Shown here: positions 45,663-58,141 of the stretch, one piece after another
Numbering within the stretch: position 1 is the first letter of the stretch
Layout of the letters: each line of letters opens with the position of its first letter
Assembly: GCF_004363045.1 (NCBI RefSeq)
Contig: NZ_SNYJ01000011.1
Coordinates: 84,136 to 148,135, forward strand
Reading direction: 5' to 3'
Length of the DNA: 64,000 nt
DNA from: Aureibacillus halotolerans
GTDB taxonomy: Bacteria; Bacillota; Bacilli; Bacillales; DSM-28697
Notes under the pieces: model-generated
The model's input: only the letters and a program-made list of their open reading frames with translations
Databases searched by the model: none
Told to the model about the DNA's origin: nothing
Translations under genes and position numbers: made by a program

Positions 45663-46760
45663 GTGGAAGAGATTGATTTGTCAGCATATCAGGTGAGAAC
45701 GGACTTGGCACTGGAGGCAACTGAACGTTCGCAGAAAAAAGAAACGACATCAACTAGAAAAGGTGTCACGTCAACGTCAAGGGAGCTCGATGGCATTAAA
45801 GAAACGACGGTCGTCATTACAAAAGAAGGTGAAGAATGGACGGGGAAAAAACCGGGCACTTACATTACGCTTGAAACGATGGGGTTACGTACGCAGGATG
45901 CAGAACATAAGCAGCACGTAGAAGAAGTTTTCGCAAAGACGCTAGCTGCCTTTCTTTCATCCTGCGGCATTGCTGAGAATGCATCGTGTATGATGATCGG
46001 TCTTGGAAACAAGCAGGTAACGCCAGATGCACTTGGCCCCTTAGTGATGGAGCAAATTCTTGTCACACAGCATTTATTTGAGCTGCAGCCAGAGCGTGTG
46101 TCCGAAGGCTTTCGGTCAGTGAGCGCCTTGACGCCAGGTGTGATGGGGCTGACAGGCATTGAAACCAGTGACATCATCCTCGGCGTTTTGGAGAAAACAA
46201 AACCCGACTTCGTATTGGCCATTGATGCCTTAGCAGCAAGTTCAATTGAGCGTGTGAACGCAACGATTCAAATGTCGGACACGGGCATCCATCCTGGATC
46301 TGGGGTCGGAAACAAACGGAAAGAAATTAGCAAAGAGACGCTTGGAATTCCGGTGATTTCGATTGGTGTTCCTACAGTCGTCGATGCTGTGACAATTGCG
46401 AGCGATACGATTGATTTTGTTTTAAAGCATTTCGGAAAGGAGCAAAAGGAAGGAGGGACGCCAAGGAGAAGCCTTGCGCCTGCATCCATGTCATTTGGAG
46501 AGAAACGAGAGCTCTCACAAAATGATTTGCCTGACGAAGAACAGCGCGGGGTGTATATGGGCATTGTAGGTCAGTTAAATGAGCAAGAAAAACGAAAGCT
46601 CATCTATGAAGTGCTTGCTCCGATGGGACATAATTTAATGGTCACGCCTAAAGAAGTGGACGCATTTTTGCAAGATACCGCAGAGGTCCTTGCCAATGGA
46701 CTAAACGCTGCCCTCCATGAAGCGATCACACAAAGCAATCTCGCATCTTACAGACAATAG
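45663..46760 (+). CDS. gpr: Spore germination protease GPR
   Basis: 365 aa. This is the atypical aspartic endopeptidase that degrades small acid-soluble spore proteins at germination; it is made as an inactive zymogen in the forespore. [11 protein letters not shown] contains the autoprocessing region near residue 10-15; [18 protein letters not shown] and [21 protein letters not shown] are family signatures. The start is GTG at 45663, eight bases after AAAGGAGG. Followed by spoIIP as in B. subtilis. Confidence 0.95.
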   Translation: MEEIDLSAYQVRTDLALEATERSQKKETTSTRKGVTSTSRELDGIKETTVVITKEGEEWTGKKPGTYITLETMGLRTQDAEHKQHVEEVFAKTLAAFLSSCGIAENASCMMIGLGNKQVTPDALGPLVMEQILVTQHLFELQPERVSEGFRSVSALTPGVMGLTGIETSDIILGVLEKTKPDFVLAIDALAASSIERVNATIQMSDTGIHPGSGVGNKRKEISKETLGIPVISIGVPTVVDAVTIASDTIDFVLKHFGKEQKEGGTPRRSLAPASMSFGEKRELSQNDLPDEEQRGVYMGIVGQLNEQEKRKLIYEVLAPMGHNLMVTPKEVDAFLQDTAEVLANGLNAALHEAITQSNLASYRQ

Positions 46761-46844
46761 AGTTGATAGAGGTTACTGTTCTACTCTTCTAATCCCTCTC
46801 ATAGAGTTTAGTATAAGACATGCTACCTTGGGAGGGACGAGAGA

Positions 46845-48011
46845 GTGCCAGTAAAGTCACACACACCATCGGTAACGATGTTCGGCAGAAGGTGGATGGC
46901 ACTGCTGCTTTTAAGCTTTTGGGGATTTGTTAGTCTTGCCGGCGCACTAACTGCCGTGCAATCGGAATGGCGAATGAATGCGAAGCCGCTGCAAGACTAT
47001 CTCGCTCCTTTCTCAGGAGCTGGCCTTGTGCATATGCTCGCTATGGAAAATCACTATTTCTCGCAAGCGACCCCAACGCCGCCACCAAACGTCCAACATT
47101 TGACCCTCCAAGCGATTTCAACGCTTCAGCCGGAGGATCATCGAACGCTTTTAGGAAAAGAATTGCCAGGATTTACGACCTTTGATGGCGATATTATCGT
47201 TGCTGGTGAAGGGACAGACTACACAACACTGCCAATAGAATCGGCGCCACCGTTGGAAGTATTAGAAAAGGAGAGAGAAGCTTCTGCTCTTGCTCTTAAA
47301 GGGGAAGAAGGTCCCTCTTTATCACCCCCACTACAAACAACCGGAGATCGGGATGTCGTTTACATTTATCATACACACTCGCGTGAATCATTTCTGCCAA
47401 TGCTTCCTGATGTGACAAACCCGAATGAGGCGTTTCATACAGAGGCGAATATTACGCTGGTTGGGAAAAAGCTAGGAGAAGCACTTGAAAAACGTGGTAT
47501 AGGAACCGCTGTGAACACGGAGGACATCACTGGTCAGCTTCTCGCCAATGATGCAACGTACGCACAGTCCTATGATTTTTCCAAACCAGTAGTCAAAGAA
47601 GCGATAGCAAACAACGATGATCTGACGTTCTTTTTTGATCTTCACCGTGATGCGCTCAGGAAAAAGGATACGACGGTGACGATAAACAACAAGGCCTACG
47701 CGCGGACTGTGTTTGTCATTGGAGGAGAACATGCACGATATGAAGAGAATCTTGCATTAGCCAAGGAGTTAAATCAGCGCTTAGAGGCAGATTATCCAGG
47801 GTTAAGTCGAGGCATTACAAAGAAACAAGGGCCTGGGACGAATGGAAAATTCAATCAAGATCTATCGCCAAACGCCATCTTAATTGAATTTGGTGGTGTG
47901 GACAATACGAGTGAAGAATTGTATCGGACGGCTGAGGCCATTGCGGACGTATTTGCAGATTATTACTGGGAAGCTGAGAAGGTCAATACGGAAGGAGGTA
48001 CGTCTGAATGA
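46845..48011 (+). CDS. spoIIP: Stage II sporulation protein P
   Basis: 388 aa. One N-terminal membrane helix (about residues 16-38) anchors it in the mother-cell membrane. The C-terminal amidase/endopeptidase domain has VYIYHTHSRESFLPML (metal His), FFFDLHRDAL and AILIEFGGVDNTSEEL. With SpoIID and SpoIIM it degrades septal peptidoglycan for engulfment. GTG start after GGGAGGG. In B. subtilis it is under sigma-E. Confidence 0.95.
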   Translation: MPVKSHTPSVTMFGRRWMALLLLSFWGFVSLAGALTAVQSEWRMNAKPLQDYLAPFSGAGLVHMLAMENHYFSQATPTPPPNVQHLTLQAISTLQPEDHRTLLGKELPGFTTFDGDIIVAGEGTDYTTLPIESAPPLEVLEKEREASALALKGEEGPSLSPPLQTTGDRDVVYIYHTHSRESFLPMLPDVTNPNEAFHTEANITLVGKKLGEALEKRGIGTAVNTEDITGQLLANDATYAQSYDFSKPVVKEAIANNDDLTFFFDLHRDALRKKDTTVTINNKAYARTVFVIGGEHARYEENLALAKELNQRLEADYPGLSRGITKKQGPGTNGKFNQDLSPNAILIEFGGVDNTSEELYRTAEAIADVFADYYWEAEKVNTEGGTSE

Positions 48012-48337
48012 AGCGATTTTTTCTAAAAACCATTGGACTGCTGCTCTTGTTATTTATCAGTGTTTTGTACGGTATGCAACTGTCAAATGACGGAATGAAC
48101 ACGATTAAGGGGTACGATGACTCATCGTTCCATGAAGCCTTGGCATGGACCGAGAGCGACAAAGAATGGAATGCGGTCGTTCTAGGAGAGAAATGGGATC
48201 AAGAACGATTAGAACAAAAGCAAGAGCAGTTTGAGGCGATGCAGACAGAAAACTTCCTCTCCTCGGTTGGTGCTAAGACGGGAGAGGTATTTTATCAAAC
48301 AGTGAATCGCTTGCTTCGCCTCGTGACAGGAACATAA
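48008..48337 (+). CDS. yqxA: YqxA-family protein (DUF3679)
   Basis: 109 aa. An N-terminal hydrophobic segment (KTIGLLLLLFISVLYGMQLS) works as signal or anchor; the rest is polar, Glu/Gln-rich, probably outside the membrane. It overlaps spoIIP by four bases, the position of yqxA in B. subtilis, so it may be expressed with spoIIP in sporulation. Function unknown. Confidence 0.85.
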   Translation: MKRFFLKTIGLLLLLFISVLYGMQLSNDGMNTIKGYDDSSFHEALAWTESDKEWNAVVLGEKWDQERLEQKQEQFEAMQTENFLSSVGAKTGEVFYQTVNRLLRLVTGT

Positions 48338-48397
48338 CACTTTGCTATAATCAGTTGCAGTGTACCTTGTTCACATTGGTAGGAGTTGATGAGCTTT

Positions 48398-50233
48398 ATG
48401 AGTAGAGAACGTAGACTTGAACGACAAAAGCGAATTCGGAACTTCTCCATTATTGCGCATATCGATCACGGGAAATCGACGTTGGCCGATCGCATTTTGG
48501 AAAAGACGAGTGCGCTCACACAGCGTGAAATGAAAGAACAAATGCTCGATGCTATGGATTTAGAGCGCGAGCGTGGAATCACCATTAAATTAAACTCAGT
48601 ACAATTGACTTATCAAGCAAAAGACGGAGAAGAATATATTTTTCATTTGATTGATACGCCAGGACATGTTGATTTTACATACGAAGTGTCGCGAAGCTTG
48701 GCAGCATGTGAAGGAGCCATTCTCGTAGTAGACGCTGCTCAAGGGATCGAAGCACAAACCCTTGCCAACGTCTATTTGGCACTTGATAACAATCTAGAAA
48801 TACTTCCCGTCGTGAATAAAATCGATCTCCCGAGTGCAGAGCCTGAACGCGTCAAGCAGGAAATTGAAGACGTGATCGGCCTCGACGCCTCACAAGCTGT
48901 GCTTGCTTCAGCAAAGGCGGGGATTGGCATTGAAGAAATTCTAGAGCAAGTCGTTGAACTTGTTCCACCACCAGAAGGCGATCCTGATGCCTCCTTAAAA
49001 GCGTTAATTTTTGATTCCCTCTACGATCCTTACCGCGGTGTGATTGCATACATCCGTGTCGTTGAAGGTACAGTAAAGCCCGGGGACAAAATACGTATGA
49101 TGGCAACGGGAAAGGATTTTGAAGTTAGCGAAGTAGGTGTGTTTACACCGAAGCCAGTTGCTAAAAAAGAACTGACCGTAGGAGACGTAGGTTTTCTAAC
49201 AGCCGCCATAAAAAATGTTGGCGATACAAGAGTGGGGGACACGATCACAAGTACTGCTAATCCTGCGGAGACCCCACTTCCTGGCTACCGAAAGCTAAAA
49301 CCAATGGTGTTTTGTGGTCTTTATCCAATCGATACTGCGAAATACAATGACTTACGTGAAGCATTAGAGCGACTAGAGCTAAATGATGCCTCATTGCAAT
49401 ACGAGCCGGAAACCTCGCAAGCACTTGGGTTTGGCTATCGTTGTGGATTTTTAGGACTCCTGCATATGGAAATCATTCAAGAACGTATTGAGCGCGAATT
49501 TAACATTGATCTAATTACGACTGCACCAAGCGTTATCTATACTGTTGAAAAAACGGATGGAAGCATTCTTGAGATTGATAATCCATCCAACATGCCGGAT
49601 AGTCAAAAAATTAACGATGTGAAGGAACCTTATGTTAAATCAAGCATCATGGTTCCAAACGATTATGTCGGTTCGGTCATGGATATTTGCCAGACGAAAC
49701 GCGGTGAGTTTAAGGATATGCAATACCTTGATGACAATCGAGTGAATGTCGTCTATGAGATGCCGCTTTCGGAGATCGTATACGATTTTTTCGATCAACT
49801 TAAATCGAGCACAAAAGGGTATGCGTCCTTTGATTATGAGCCAATCGGCAATCGCTCTTCAAATCTTGTGAAAATGGATATTTTATTGAACGCCGAAAAG
49901 GTGGATGCCCTGTCGTTTATTGTGCATAGGGATCAGTCGTATCATCGAGGCAAGCAAATTGTAGAGAAGCTGAAGGAACTCATTCCGCGCCAACAATTCG
50001 AAGTGCCGGTCCAAGCAGCTATAGGGCAAAAGATTATTTCCCGCTCTACGATAAAGGCAATGCGTAAAAACGTACTTGCCAAATGTTATGGTGGCGATAT
50101 TTCTCGTAAACGAAAGTTGCTTGAAAAGCAAAAAGAAGGTAAAAAACGTATGAAAATAGTCGGTTCGGTTGAAGTGCCGCAAGAAGCCTTTATGGCGGTA
50201 TTGAAAATGGACGATGACGGTGGTTCAAAATAA
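48398..50233 (+). CDS. lepA: Elongation factor 4 (LepA)
   Basis: 611 aa, a translational GTPase implicated in back-translocation and 30S biogenesis. G1 [10 protein letters not shown]2 [10 protein letters not shown]3 DTPGHVDF, G4 NKIDLPSA are intact; the LepA-specific C-terminus includes [23 protein letters not shown] at 48398 gives an N-terminus and length like the B. subtilis protein (612 aa); ATG at 48389 is too near AGGAG. Confidence 0.97.
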   Translation: MSRERRLERQKRIRNFSIIAHIDHGKSTLADRILEKTSALTQREMKEQMLDAMDLERERGITIKLNSVQLTYQAKDGEEYIFHLIDTPGHVDFTYEVSRSLAACEGAILVVDAAQGIEAQTLANVYLALDNNLEILPVVNKIDLPSAEPERVKQEIEDVIGLDASQAVLASAKAGIGIEEILEQVVELVPPPEGDPDASLKALIFDSLYDPYRGVIAYIRVVEGTVKPGDKIRMMATGKDFEVSEVGVFTPKPVAKKELTVGDVGFLTAAIKNVGDTRVGDTITSTANPAETPLPGYRKLKPMVFCGLYPIDTAKYNDLREALERLELNDASLQYEPETSQALGFGYRCGFLGLLHMEIIQERIEREFNIDLITTAPSVIYTVEKTDGSILEIDNPSNMPDSQKINDVKEPYVKSSIMVPNDYVGSVMDICQTKRGEFKDMQYLDDNRVNVVYEMPLSEIVYDFFDQLKSSTKGYASFDYEPIGNRSSNLVKMDILLNAEKVDALSFIVHRDQSYHRGKQIVEKLKELIPRQQFEVPVQAAIGQKIISRSTIKAMRKNVLAKCYGGDISRKRKLLEKQKEGKKRMKIVGSVEVPQEAFMAVLKMDDDGGSK

Positions 50234-50245
50234 ATGCATATGCGA

Positions 50246-50280
50246 AGGAACCGCGGGCTAACGCTTGCGGTTTTTCCGTG
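50246..50280 (+). terminator. Terminator after lepA
   Basis: AACCGC pairs with GCGGTT around GGGCTAACGCTT, followed by TTTTCC. Confidence 0.7.
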
Positions 50281-50313
50281 ACGTTTGCACGTTTTCCTAG
50301 GAGGGGAAGCGAA

Positions 50314-51462
50314 ATGAAAGCTATTTATCTGCATATCCCTTTTTGTGAACAGATTTGCCATTACTGTGATTTTAGTAAGGTGTTTATTGAGAATCAGCCT
50401 GTTGATCGGTATTTGCAAGCGTTGGAGCGGGAAGTGGAGCTTACGTTAGACAAACATCCCCAACTAGAAGGAATACAATCTATTTTTATCGGTGGAGGGA
50501 CGCCAACCGCCCTGAATCATGAACAGCTAAGTAAGCTGCTGCGTTTTATTGAGAAAACATTGCTGCCGTTGGCTTCCGACGAGCTTGAATACACAATTGA
50601 GGCCAACCCCAATGACCTTAACCAACCGACACTTGAGCTTTTAAAGCAAGGGGGAGCGAATCGGTTAAGCATAGGTCAGCAAGCGTTTCAGTCTGAACTG
50701 CTTGAACGTCTTGGACGTACGCATGGACCCGATACGCTCGATCAAGTGATTCCTATCGCCCGAAATGTAGGATTTACAAACCTTTCCGTCGACTTGATGT
50801 TTGGTCTGCCGGGGCAAACGCAAGCGGATTGGGAGAACTCCTTGAAAAGAGCGACGTCATTGGGTATTGAGCATGTATCCGCTTATTCATTAATTATCGA
50901 ACCAAAAACAGTGTTTTATAATCTGCATAAGCGGGGTCGCCTTCCATTGCCTGTTGAGGATGAGGACGCCAAAATGTATGAATCCCTGATCGTACACATG
51001 CAAAACGAGGGGTTAATGCAGTATGAAATAAGCAATTTTGCTCGTCCTGGCTTTGAAAGCAAACATAATCTTACGTATTGGGACAATGAGGAGTACATCG
51101 GCGCAGGCGCAGGCGCTCACGGGTACATTGATGGATATAGAACGGTGAACACAAGACCGATCGGGAAATACATTGATGCAGTAGAGGCTGGCCAGCCACA
51201 TCTTGAACATCATCTTGTAACGACGCAGGAAAAAATGGAGGAAGAATTGTTTTTAGGGTTACGTAAAAATGATGGTGTTTCACTTCCCCATTTCGTAAAG
51301 AAGTTTGGAATGCCGCTACCGAAAGCGTTTATGGAAACCATTCAACAGTTAAAAACAAAAGAGCTGTTAAGCGAAGAAGATGGACAGTTACGGTTGACTG
51401 AATTGGGTCGTCCGCTCGGCAACGAAGTGTTTCAAGCTTTTTTAGGTCTAGAGGTGAACTGA
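50314..51462 (+). CDS. hemW: Radical SAM heme chaperone HemW
   Basis: 382 aa. IPFCEQICHYCDF has the CxxxCxxC cluster motif at residues 11-18; FIGGGTPTAL, RLSIGQQAF, SVDLMFGLPGQT and GAGAGAHGYIDGYRT follow. It differs from oxygen-independent coproporphyrinogen oxidase HemN in lacking the extra upstream cysteine, which is why HemW is preferred. ATG at 50314 follows GGAGGGGAAGC. It sits before hrcA as in Bacillus. Confidence 0.95.
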   Translation: MKAIYLHIPFCEQICHYCDFSKVFIENQPVDRYLQALEREVELTLDKHPQLEGIQSIFIGGGTPTALNHEQLSKLLRFIEKTLLPLASDELEYTIEANPNDLNQPTLELLKQGGANRLSIGQQAFQSELLERLGRTHGPDTLDQVIPIARNVGFTNLSVDLMFGLPGQTQADWENSLKRATSLGIEHVSAYSLIIEPKTVFYNLHKRGRLPLPVEDEDAKMYESLIVHMQNEGLMQYEISNFARPGFESKHNLTYWDNEEYIGAGAGAHGYIDGYRTVNTRPIGKYIDAVEAGQPHLEHHLVTTQEKMEEELFLGLRKNDGVSLPHFVKKFGMPLPKAFMETIQQLKTKELLSEEDGQLRLTELGRPLGNEVFQAFLGLEVN

Positions 51463-51491
51463 TGTAATTGGAATGTTTTCGATCATCTTCA

Positions 51492-51558
51492 TTGACAATT
51501 TGCTTCTCGTTTTGGTAGGTTATTAATAGAATTAGCACTCGGCACTACAGAGTGCTAA
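51492..51558 (+). promoter_or_regulatory. Heat-shock promoter with CIRCE operator
   Basis: CIRCE is perfect: TTAGCACTC (51532-51540), nine bases, GAGTGCTAA (51550-51558). TTGACA at 51492-51497 is the likely -35; the -10 is less clear (TAGGTT at 51516-51521 or TATTAA at 51521-51526). HrcA binding here represses hrcA-grpE-dnaK-dnaJ until heat shock titrates GroEL. Confidence 0.97.
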
Positions 51559-51575
51559 CAGAGGTGATTTCTAGC

Positions 51576-52610
51576 ATGGACCTTACTGAGCGACAGCTGT
51601 CTATATTGCAGGTCATCATCGAAGATTATATCGAAACTGCTTTGCCGGTAGGTTCTAGTTCATTGGCGAAGTCAGGCAAAATTGCATTTAGTTCGGCGAC
51701 CATTCGAAATGAAATGGCCGAGCTAGAGGAAAAAGGCTACATTGAGAAAACACATAGTTCCTCAGGACGTGTTCCGTCTGAGCGAGGCTACCGCTTTTAT
51801 GTTGATCATCTCGTGAGCCCAAGTGTGTTAGAAAAAAAAGAAGTTGAGAAGCTCCATATGCTGTTTAGTCAGCAAATGATTGAATTTGAAAAGCTGATTC
51901 AGGAAGCGGCAAATATTCTATCTTCAATGACGAATTACACGTCGATTGTATTAAGCCCTGAACTGTTTGATGCCTCTTTAAAACAAATTCAATTCATTCC
52001 GGTATCAGATCAAATGGCGGTGGTCATCCTTGTTACAGAAACAGGCTTTGTTGAGCACCGAACCATTGCCATTCCGAAATCTGTTTCTGCAGACGATTTA
52101 GAAATGCTCGTCCGAATGCTGAATGATAGGCTTCGGGGTGTGCCAATCCGCCAATTGAATGAGTATATTGCGAAAGAAATGGACCGAATTTTGATGCACC
52201 ATTTGAAGCAATCCTCGCAGCTGTATGAATTGGTCGGAAATTTGTTTGGTCTACCGCAGCACGCGAAGCTTTTCTTCAGCGGCAAAGAAAACATTTTATC
52301 GCAGCCGGATTTTCATGACATTCGTAAGCTTCACGGGTTGTATTCCGTCATTGAAAAAGAACAACCTTTGTATGACCTTATGAAGCAGCCTAATGAATTA
52401 GGCGATGGCATTCGAGTGAAGATTGGCAAAGAAAACAGCTTAATTGAGATGGCAAATTGCAGCTTAATCACAGCAACCTTTACTCTAGATGGTAAGAAAA
52501 CAGGTACGTTGGCCTTGCTTGGTCCGACGCGTATGGAGTACGGTCGAGTGATCAGCCTGCTTACGTATTTATCTGCCGATTTGCATCGCTTTAACGACGA
52601 TTTGAATTAA
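51576..52610 (+). CDS. hrcA: Heat-inducible transcription repressor HrcA
   Basis: 344 aa. The N-terminal winged helix includes LPVGSSSLAK, SSATIRNEMAELEEKGYIEKTHSSSGRVPSE-type segments; the C-terminal part is a GAF-like and dimerisation region ending GPTRMEYGRVISLLTYLS. ATG at 51576 follows AGAGGTGAT. It binds the CIRCE operator just upstream, so it is autoregulated. Confidence 0.97.
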   Translation: MDLTERQLSILQVIIEDYIETALPVGSSSLAKSGKIAFSSATIRNEMAELEEKGYIEKTHSSSGRVPSERGYRFYVDHLVSPSVLEKKEVEKLHMLFSQQMIEFEKLIQEAANILSSMTNYTSIVLSPELFDASLKQIQFIPVSDQMAVVILVTETGFVEHRTIAIPKSVSADDLEMLVRMLNDRLRGVPIRQLNEYIAKEMDRILMHHLKQSSQLYELVGNLFGLPQHAKLFFSGKENILSQPDFHDIRKLHGLYSVIEKEQPLYDLMKQPNELGDGIRVKIGKENSLIEMANCSLITATFTLDGKKTGTLALLGPTRMEYGRVISLLTYLSADLHRFNDDLN

Positions 52611-52630
52611 TTTGACCGGAGGTGCCTACA

Positions 52631-53227
52631 ATGGAACAGAAGCAATCGAACAAGCATGAAGAAAACGTGACAGAGGACACGGCCGAGGCGCCTGAAGAAA
52701 AAGACACGACTCTTGAGGATCGTGGCGACGAAGGCGAACAGGATGTCGACGTAGAAATTCTAGAAGCCGATGAGTCTTCCGCTGAAGTAGCTGCTCTCCA
52801 GGAAAAGCTTCAGGAGGCTGAGCAACGTTTGTTACGCGTTCAAGCAGACTATGATAACCATCGTCGAAGAGAACGTAATGAAACAGCTGCTCGTGAAAAA
52901 TATCGTGCACAAGGCATTGTCACGGAGTTATTGCCTGCGCTTGATAATTTTGAGCGTGCCTTGGCGGTCGATGCAGAATCCGCCGATGTGACGACGGTAT
53001 TAAAGGGTGTTGAAATGGTTCACCAGCAAATCAAACAGGCGCTAGAAAAGGAAGGCGTGACTGTGATTGCAGCTGTTGGCGAATCATTTGATCCGACGTT
53101 TCATCAGGCTGTCATGCAAGTGTCTGAAGAAGGGGTACCTTCGAATCAAGTGGTTGAGGAATTCCAAAAAGGGTATATGCTCAAAGACCGGGTTTTACGC
53201 CCGTCTATGGTGAAAGTAAACGAATAG
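52631..53227 (+). CDS. grpE: Nucleotide exchange factor GrpE
   Basis: 198 aa. A long acidic disordered N-terminus is followed by a coiled coil (LQEKLQEAEQRLLRVQADYDN) and the beta domain with FDPTFHQAVMQV and GYMLKDRVLRPSMVKV. It releases ADP from DnaK. ATG at 52631 is 8 bases after GGAGGTG; a GTG three codons upstream overlaps that site. Confidence 0.97.
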   Translation: MEQKQSNKHEENVTEDTAEAPEEKDTTLEDRGDEGEQDVDVEILEADESSAEVAALQEKLQEAEQRLLRVQADYDNHRRRERNETAAREKYRAQGIVTELLPALDNFERALAVDAESADVTTVLKGVEMVHQQIKQALEKEGVTVIAAVGESFDPTFHQAVMQVSEEGVPSNQVVEEFQKGYMLKDRVLRPSMVKVNE

Positions 53228-55105
<1,878 letters not shown>

Positions 55106-55121
55106 TTTATACGGTATGCAT

Positions 55122-55168
55122 GCTAAAGCCAAGGTTGCTAGACAGCTTTGGCTTTGGCTTTTTCTATG
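55122..55168 (+). terminator. Hairpin between dnaK and dnaJ
   Basis: AAAGCCAA pairs with TTGGCTTT, followed by GGCTTTTTC. It may reduce read-through into dnaJ or act as a processing site. Confidence 0.65.
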
Positions 55169-55236
55169 CGTTAGACGTTGCGAGGAAGAAGCCAGAGATG
55201 GTAACATGGTAGCTAGTGAAGTAGGGAGTGGTGCAC

Positions 55237-56352
55237 ATGAGTAAGAGAGATTATTACGACGTTCTTGAGGTTGGGAAGGGCGCTTCAAAAGATGAGATAA
55301 AAAAATCCTATCGAAAGCTTGCGCGTCAATATCATCCAGATGTAAACAAGGAAGAAGGCGCTGCAGATAAATTTAAAGAAGTGTCAGAGGCTTATGAAGT
55401 GTTGTCAGATCAACAAAAACGTGCACAATATGACCAATTTGGTCATGCTGATCCGAATCAACAAGGCTTCGGTGGCGGCGGTGCTGGTGATTTTGGTGGT
55501 TTTGGGGACATCTTTGACATGTTTTTTGGTGGCGGGCGACGCCGCGATCCAAACGCACCACAGCAAGGGGCAGATTTACAATACACGATGTCTCTTGAGT
55601 TTGAAGAGGCGATCTTTGGGAAGGAAGCTGACATTACGCTTCCAAAAGAAGAAGAATGTCAAACGTGTTATGGCTCAGGTGCAAAGCCGGGGACGAACCC
55701 AGAAACATGCTCTCACTGTAATGGAAGCGGACAGCTAAATGAAGCGCAAAACACGCCGTTCGGTCGTGTTGTAAATCGCCGTGTATGTCATTATTGTGAA
55801 GGCAAAGGCAAAATTATTAAAGAGAAATGTGGCACTTGCCATGGAGCTGGGCGTGTCAAAAAGAACAAAGTCATTCATGTTAATGTGCCCGCAGGTGTAG
55901 ATGAGGGACAGCAAATGCGAGTGGCAGGTCAAGGGGAGCCTGGAGCAAACGGTGGCCCTCCTGGCGACTTGTATATTGTGTTTTATGTCGAGCCTCATGA
56001 ATTTTTCCAACGCGACGGCGATAATATATTCTGTGAGGTGCCATTAACTTTTGCACAAGCAGCGCTTGGCGATGAAATTGAGGTGCCTACACCCCATGGT
56101 CGGGTGAAGCTGAAAATTCCAGCCGGAACGCAAACGGGAACAAAATTCCGACTGCGTGGCAAAGGGGCTCCTAATGTTCGAGGCAGAGGGCAAGGCGATC
56201 AGAATATTTCTGTTCGTGTGGTTGTGCCGACAAAGCTCTCGGCAGACCAGAAGCAATTGATTCGTGAATTTGCTGATGGCGAAGGAGAGCATATTGATGA
56301 GCAAGAAAACAGTTTCTTCTCTAAGATGAAACGTGCGTTTAAAGGTGATTAA
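55237..56352 (+). CDS. dnaJ: Chaperone DnaJ (Hsp40)
   Basis: 371 aa. J domain with YHPDVN (HPD motif) near residue 33, a Gly/Phe-rich segment ([14 protein letters not shown]), four CxxCxGxG zinc repeats ([32 protein letters not shown]), then substrate-binding C-terminal domains. It delivers clients to DnaK and stimulates its ATPase. ATG at 55237 matches the usual N-terminus MSKRDYY. Confidence 0.98.
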   Translation: MSKRDYYDVLEVGKGASKDEIKKSYRKLARQYHPDVNKEEGAADKFKEVSEAYEVLSDQQKRAQYDQFGHADPNQQGFGGGGAGDFGGFGDIFDMFFGGGRRRDPNAPQQGADLQYTMSLEFEEAIFGKEADITLPKEEECQTCYGSGAKPGTNPETCSHCNGSGQLNEAQNTPFGRVVNRRVCHYCEGKGKIIKEKCGTCHGAGRVKKNKVIHVNVPAGVDEGQQMRVAGQGEPGANGGPPGDLYIVFYVEPHEFFQRDGDNIFCEVPLTFAQAALGDEIEVPTPHGRVKLKIPAGTQTGTKFRLRGKGAPNVRGRGQGDQNISVRVVVPTKLSADQKQLIREFADGEGEHIDEQENSFFSKMKRAFKGD

Positions 56353-56356
56353 TGTG

Positions 56357-56384
56357 AAGCAAGCGGACCTCCGCTTGCTTTTTT
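56357..56384 (+). terminator. Terminator after dnaJ
   Basis: AAGCAAGCGGA pairs with TCCGCTTGCTT around a short CC-containing loop, then TTTTTT. Confidence 0.93.
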
Positions 56385-56429
56385 CAAGGTTCCACACGAG
56401 ATAAAACAGCACCTACAAAGGAGGATTTG

Positions 56430-57368
56430 ATGAACTGGATTGAGCTACAAGTTAGGCTTCATCGTGAAGCTGTAGAGGCGTTGCATTATGAACTTGACCA
56501 AATGAATGCGAGCGGTATTGTTACGGAAGACCCGAAGGATGCTTATGAAACAGAGGGGCGGCCTTTTGGCGTTTTACCTGCCGACATAGATCCAGATGTG
56601 GACGAGGATGAAGTGCTCGTAAAGGCTTATTTTTCAGAACAGCATTCGCGTGCAACAATAGAACAGCAGGTGCGCACCTTTATAGACACATTACCGTCGT
56701 TCGGCCTCCGCATTGGTAAAGTGAAGGTGGCTTCGGATTTACGACCAGAAGAGGACTGGGCGCATGCATGGAAAACGCATTACCATCCGATTCGTTTAAC
56801 AGAGAGAGTGATCGTTGAGCCACCGTGGGAGCCTTCAGATGAGAAGGTCGATATCCGAATTACGATGGATCCTGGAATGGCGTTTGGAACTGGCGACCAT
56901 GCGACAACGGCATTATGTGTGCAAGCGTTGGACAAGTATCTCATTCCGGGGCAAAAGGTGATTGATGTAGGGACTGGATCAGGTATTTTAGCCATTGCTG
57001 CAGCAAAACTTGGAGCCTCTTCGGTCAAAGCGTTTGACATTGATGCAATGGCAGCTGACATCGCCAAGCAAAATGTAGAAGTGAATGGTGTCGCTTCGGT
57101 GGTTGACGTGGGAACGAATCATCTTTTGCAAGGTATTGAAGAGGGTGCGGATGTCATCGTTGCCAATATCCTTGCTGAAATTGTCATAGAAATGGCAAGC
57201 GATGCCGTGCGTTTATTATCCCCTGGCGGAGCACTCATTGTCTCCGGCATCATTGAGGAGAAAAAAGAGCTCGTTGCGCAAGCATTAAAGCGGGAAGGCA
57301 TACATGATATCCAGGAAGAGCAGCAAGAAGGTTGGGTTGCATTGATTGCCAAGAAGGAGTTTGTTTAA
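56430..57368 (+). CDS. prmA: Ribosomal protein L11 methyltransferase PrmA
   Basis: 312 aa. It trimethylates L11. An N-terminal ferredoxin-like L11-binding domain precedes PGMAFGTGDHATTALC, then SAM motif VIDVGTGSGILAIAAAKLGA and VANILAEIVIEM (NPPY-like catalytic region). ATG at 56430 is preceded by AAAGGAGG. The dnaJ-prmA-rsmE-mtaB order matches B. subtilis. Confidence 0.96.
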   Translation: MNWIELQVRLHREAVEALHYELDQMNASGIVTEDPKDAYETEGRPFGVLPADIDPDVDEDEVLVKAYFSEQHSRATIEQQVRTFIDTLPSFGLRIGKVKVASDLRPEEDWAHAWKTHYHPIRLTERVIVEPPWEPSDEKVDIRITMDPGMAFGTGDHATTALCVQALDKYLIPGQKVIDVGTGSGILAIAAAKLGASSVKAFDIDAMAADIAKQNVEVNGVASVVDVGTNHLLQGIEEGADVIVANILAEIVIEMASDAVRLLSPGGALIVSGIIEEKKELVAQALKREGIHDIQEEQQEGWVALIAKKEFV

Positions 57369-57370
57369 GA

Positions 57371-58120
57371 ATGCAGCGTTACTTTATAGACAAACCTGCT
57401 GCTGAGGAAGGGCATTGCTTTTCCTTTTCAAAAGAAGACAGCCATCACATCGCCACCGTCATGCGAATGAATGCGGGTGACCGAATTGAAGTATGCTTTT
57501 CCGATCAAGCCTTGTGGGAATCAGAGATTGCCACGGTTGATGGACCATACGTAACCGCAACTCAAATCGAACAGATCACTGCTGGCGCTGAACTTCCTGT
57601 CCATATTACGATCGCCCAAGGGTTGTTAAAGGGTGATAAAACCGATTGGATGATTCAAAAATCAACTGAGCTCGGTGCATCCGCTTTTTTGTTTTTTAAA
57701 GCGCATCATGCAGTTGTAAAATGGGATGAAAAGAAGGCGCAAAAGAAACGTGAGCGCCAGCAAACGATCGTTAAGGAAGCTGCCGAACAAAGCAAACGAA
57801 CAAAAATTCCGCATGTACATCCTATGATGGACTTTTCTGCATTTTTGACGGAAAGCCAGGAGTATGATAAAAAGTGGGTAGCCTATGAACGTGAAGCTGA
57901 TTCACCAGGGTCTGGTACCTTTTACAAACAATGTGAGGTCTTGCGTCCAGACGACCGACTTTTAGTCGTATTTGGTCCGGAAGGCGGCTTTGCAGACAGC
58001 GAAATTGAGCAACTTCTGCAGGCAGGCTTTGAAACATGTCGCTTAGGTCCGCGCATTTTAAGAGCGGAAACAGCGCCGATGTATTTGCTTTCGGCGGTGT
58101 CGTTTCATTTTGAATCATAA
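57371..58120 (+). CDS. rsmE: 16S rRNA (uracil1498-N3)-methyltransferase RsmE
   Basis: 249 aa with a SPOUT trefoil-knot fold. HHIATVMRMNAGDRIEVCF at the PUA-like N-terminus, then KSTELGASAFLFF, KEAAEQSKRTKIPHV, and the knot VFGPEGGFADSEIEQL, LGPRILRAETA. ATG at 57371 follows AAGAAGGAG, which lies in the end of prmA. Confidence 0.97.
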   Translation: MQRYFIDKPAAEEGHCFSFSKEDSHHIATVMRMNAGDRIEVCFSDQALWESEIATVDGPYVTATQIEQITAGAELPVHITIAQGLLKGDKTDWMIQKSTELGASAFLFFKAHHAVVKWDEKKAQKKRERQQTIVKEAAEQSKRTKIPHVHPMMDFSAFLTESQEYDKKWVAYEREADSPGSGTFYKQCEVLRPDDRLLVVFGPEGGFADSEIEQLLQAGFETCRLGPRILRAETAPMYLLSAVSFHFES

Positions 58121-58141
58121 TTTTTTCTAGGAGTGAATGTC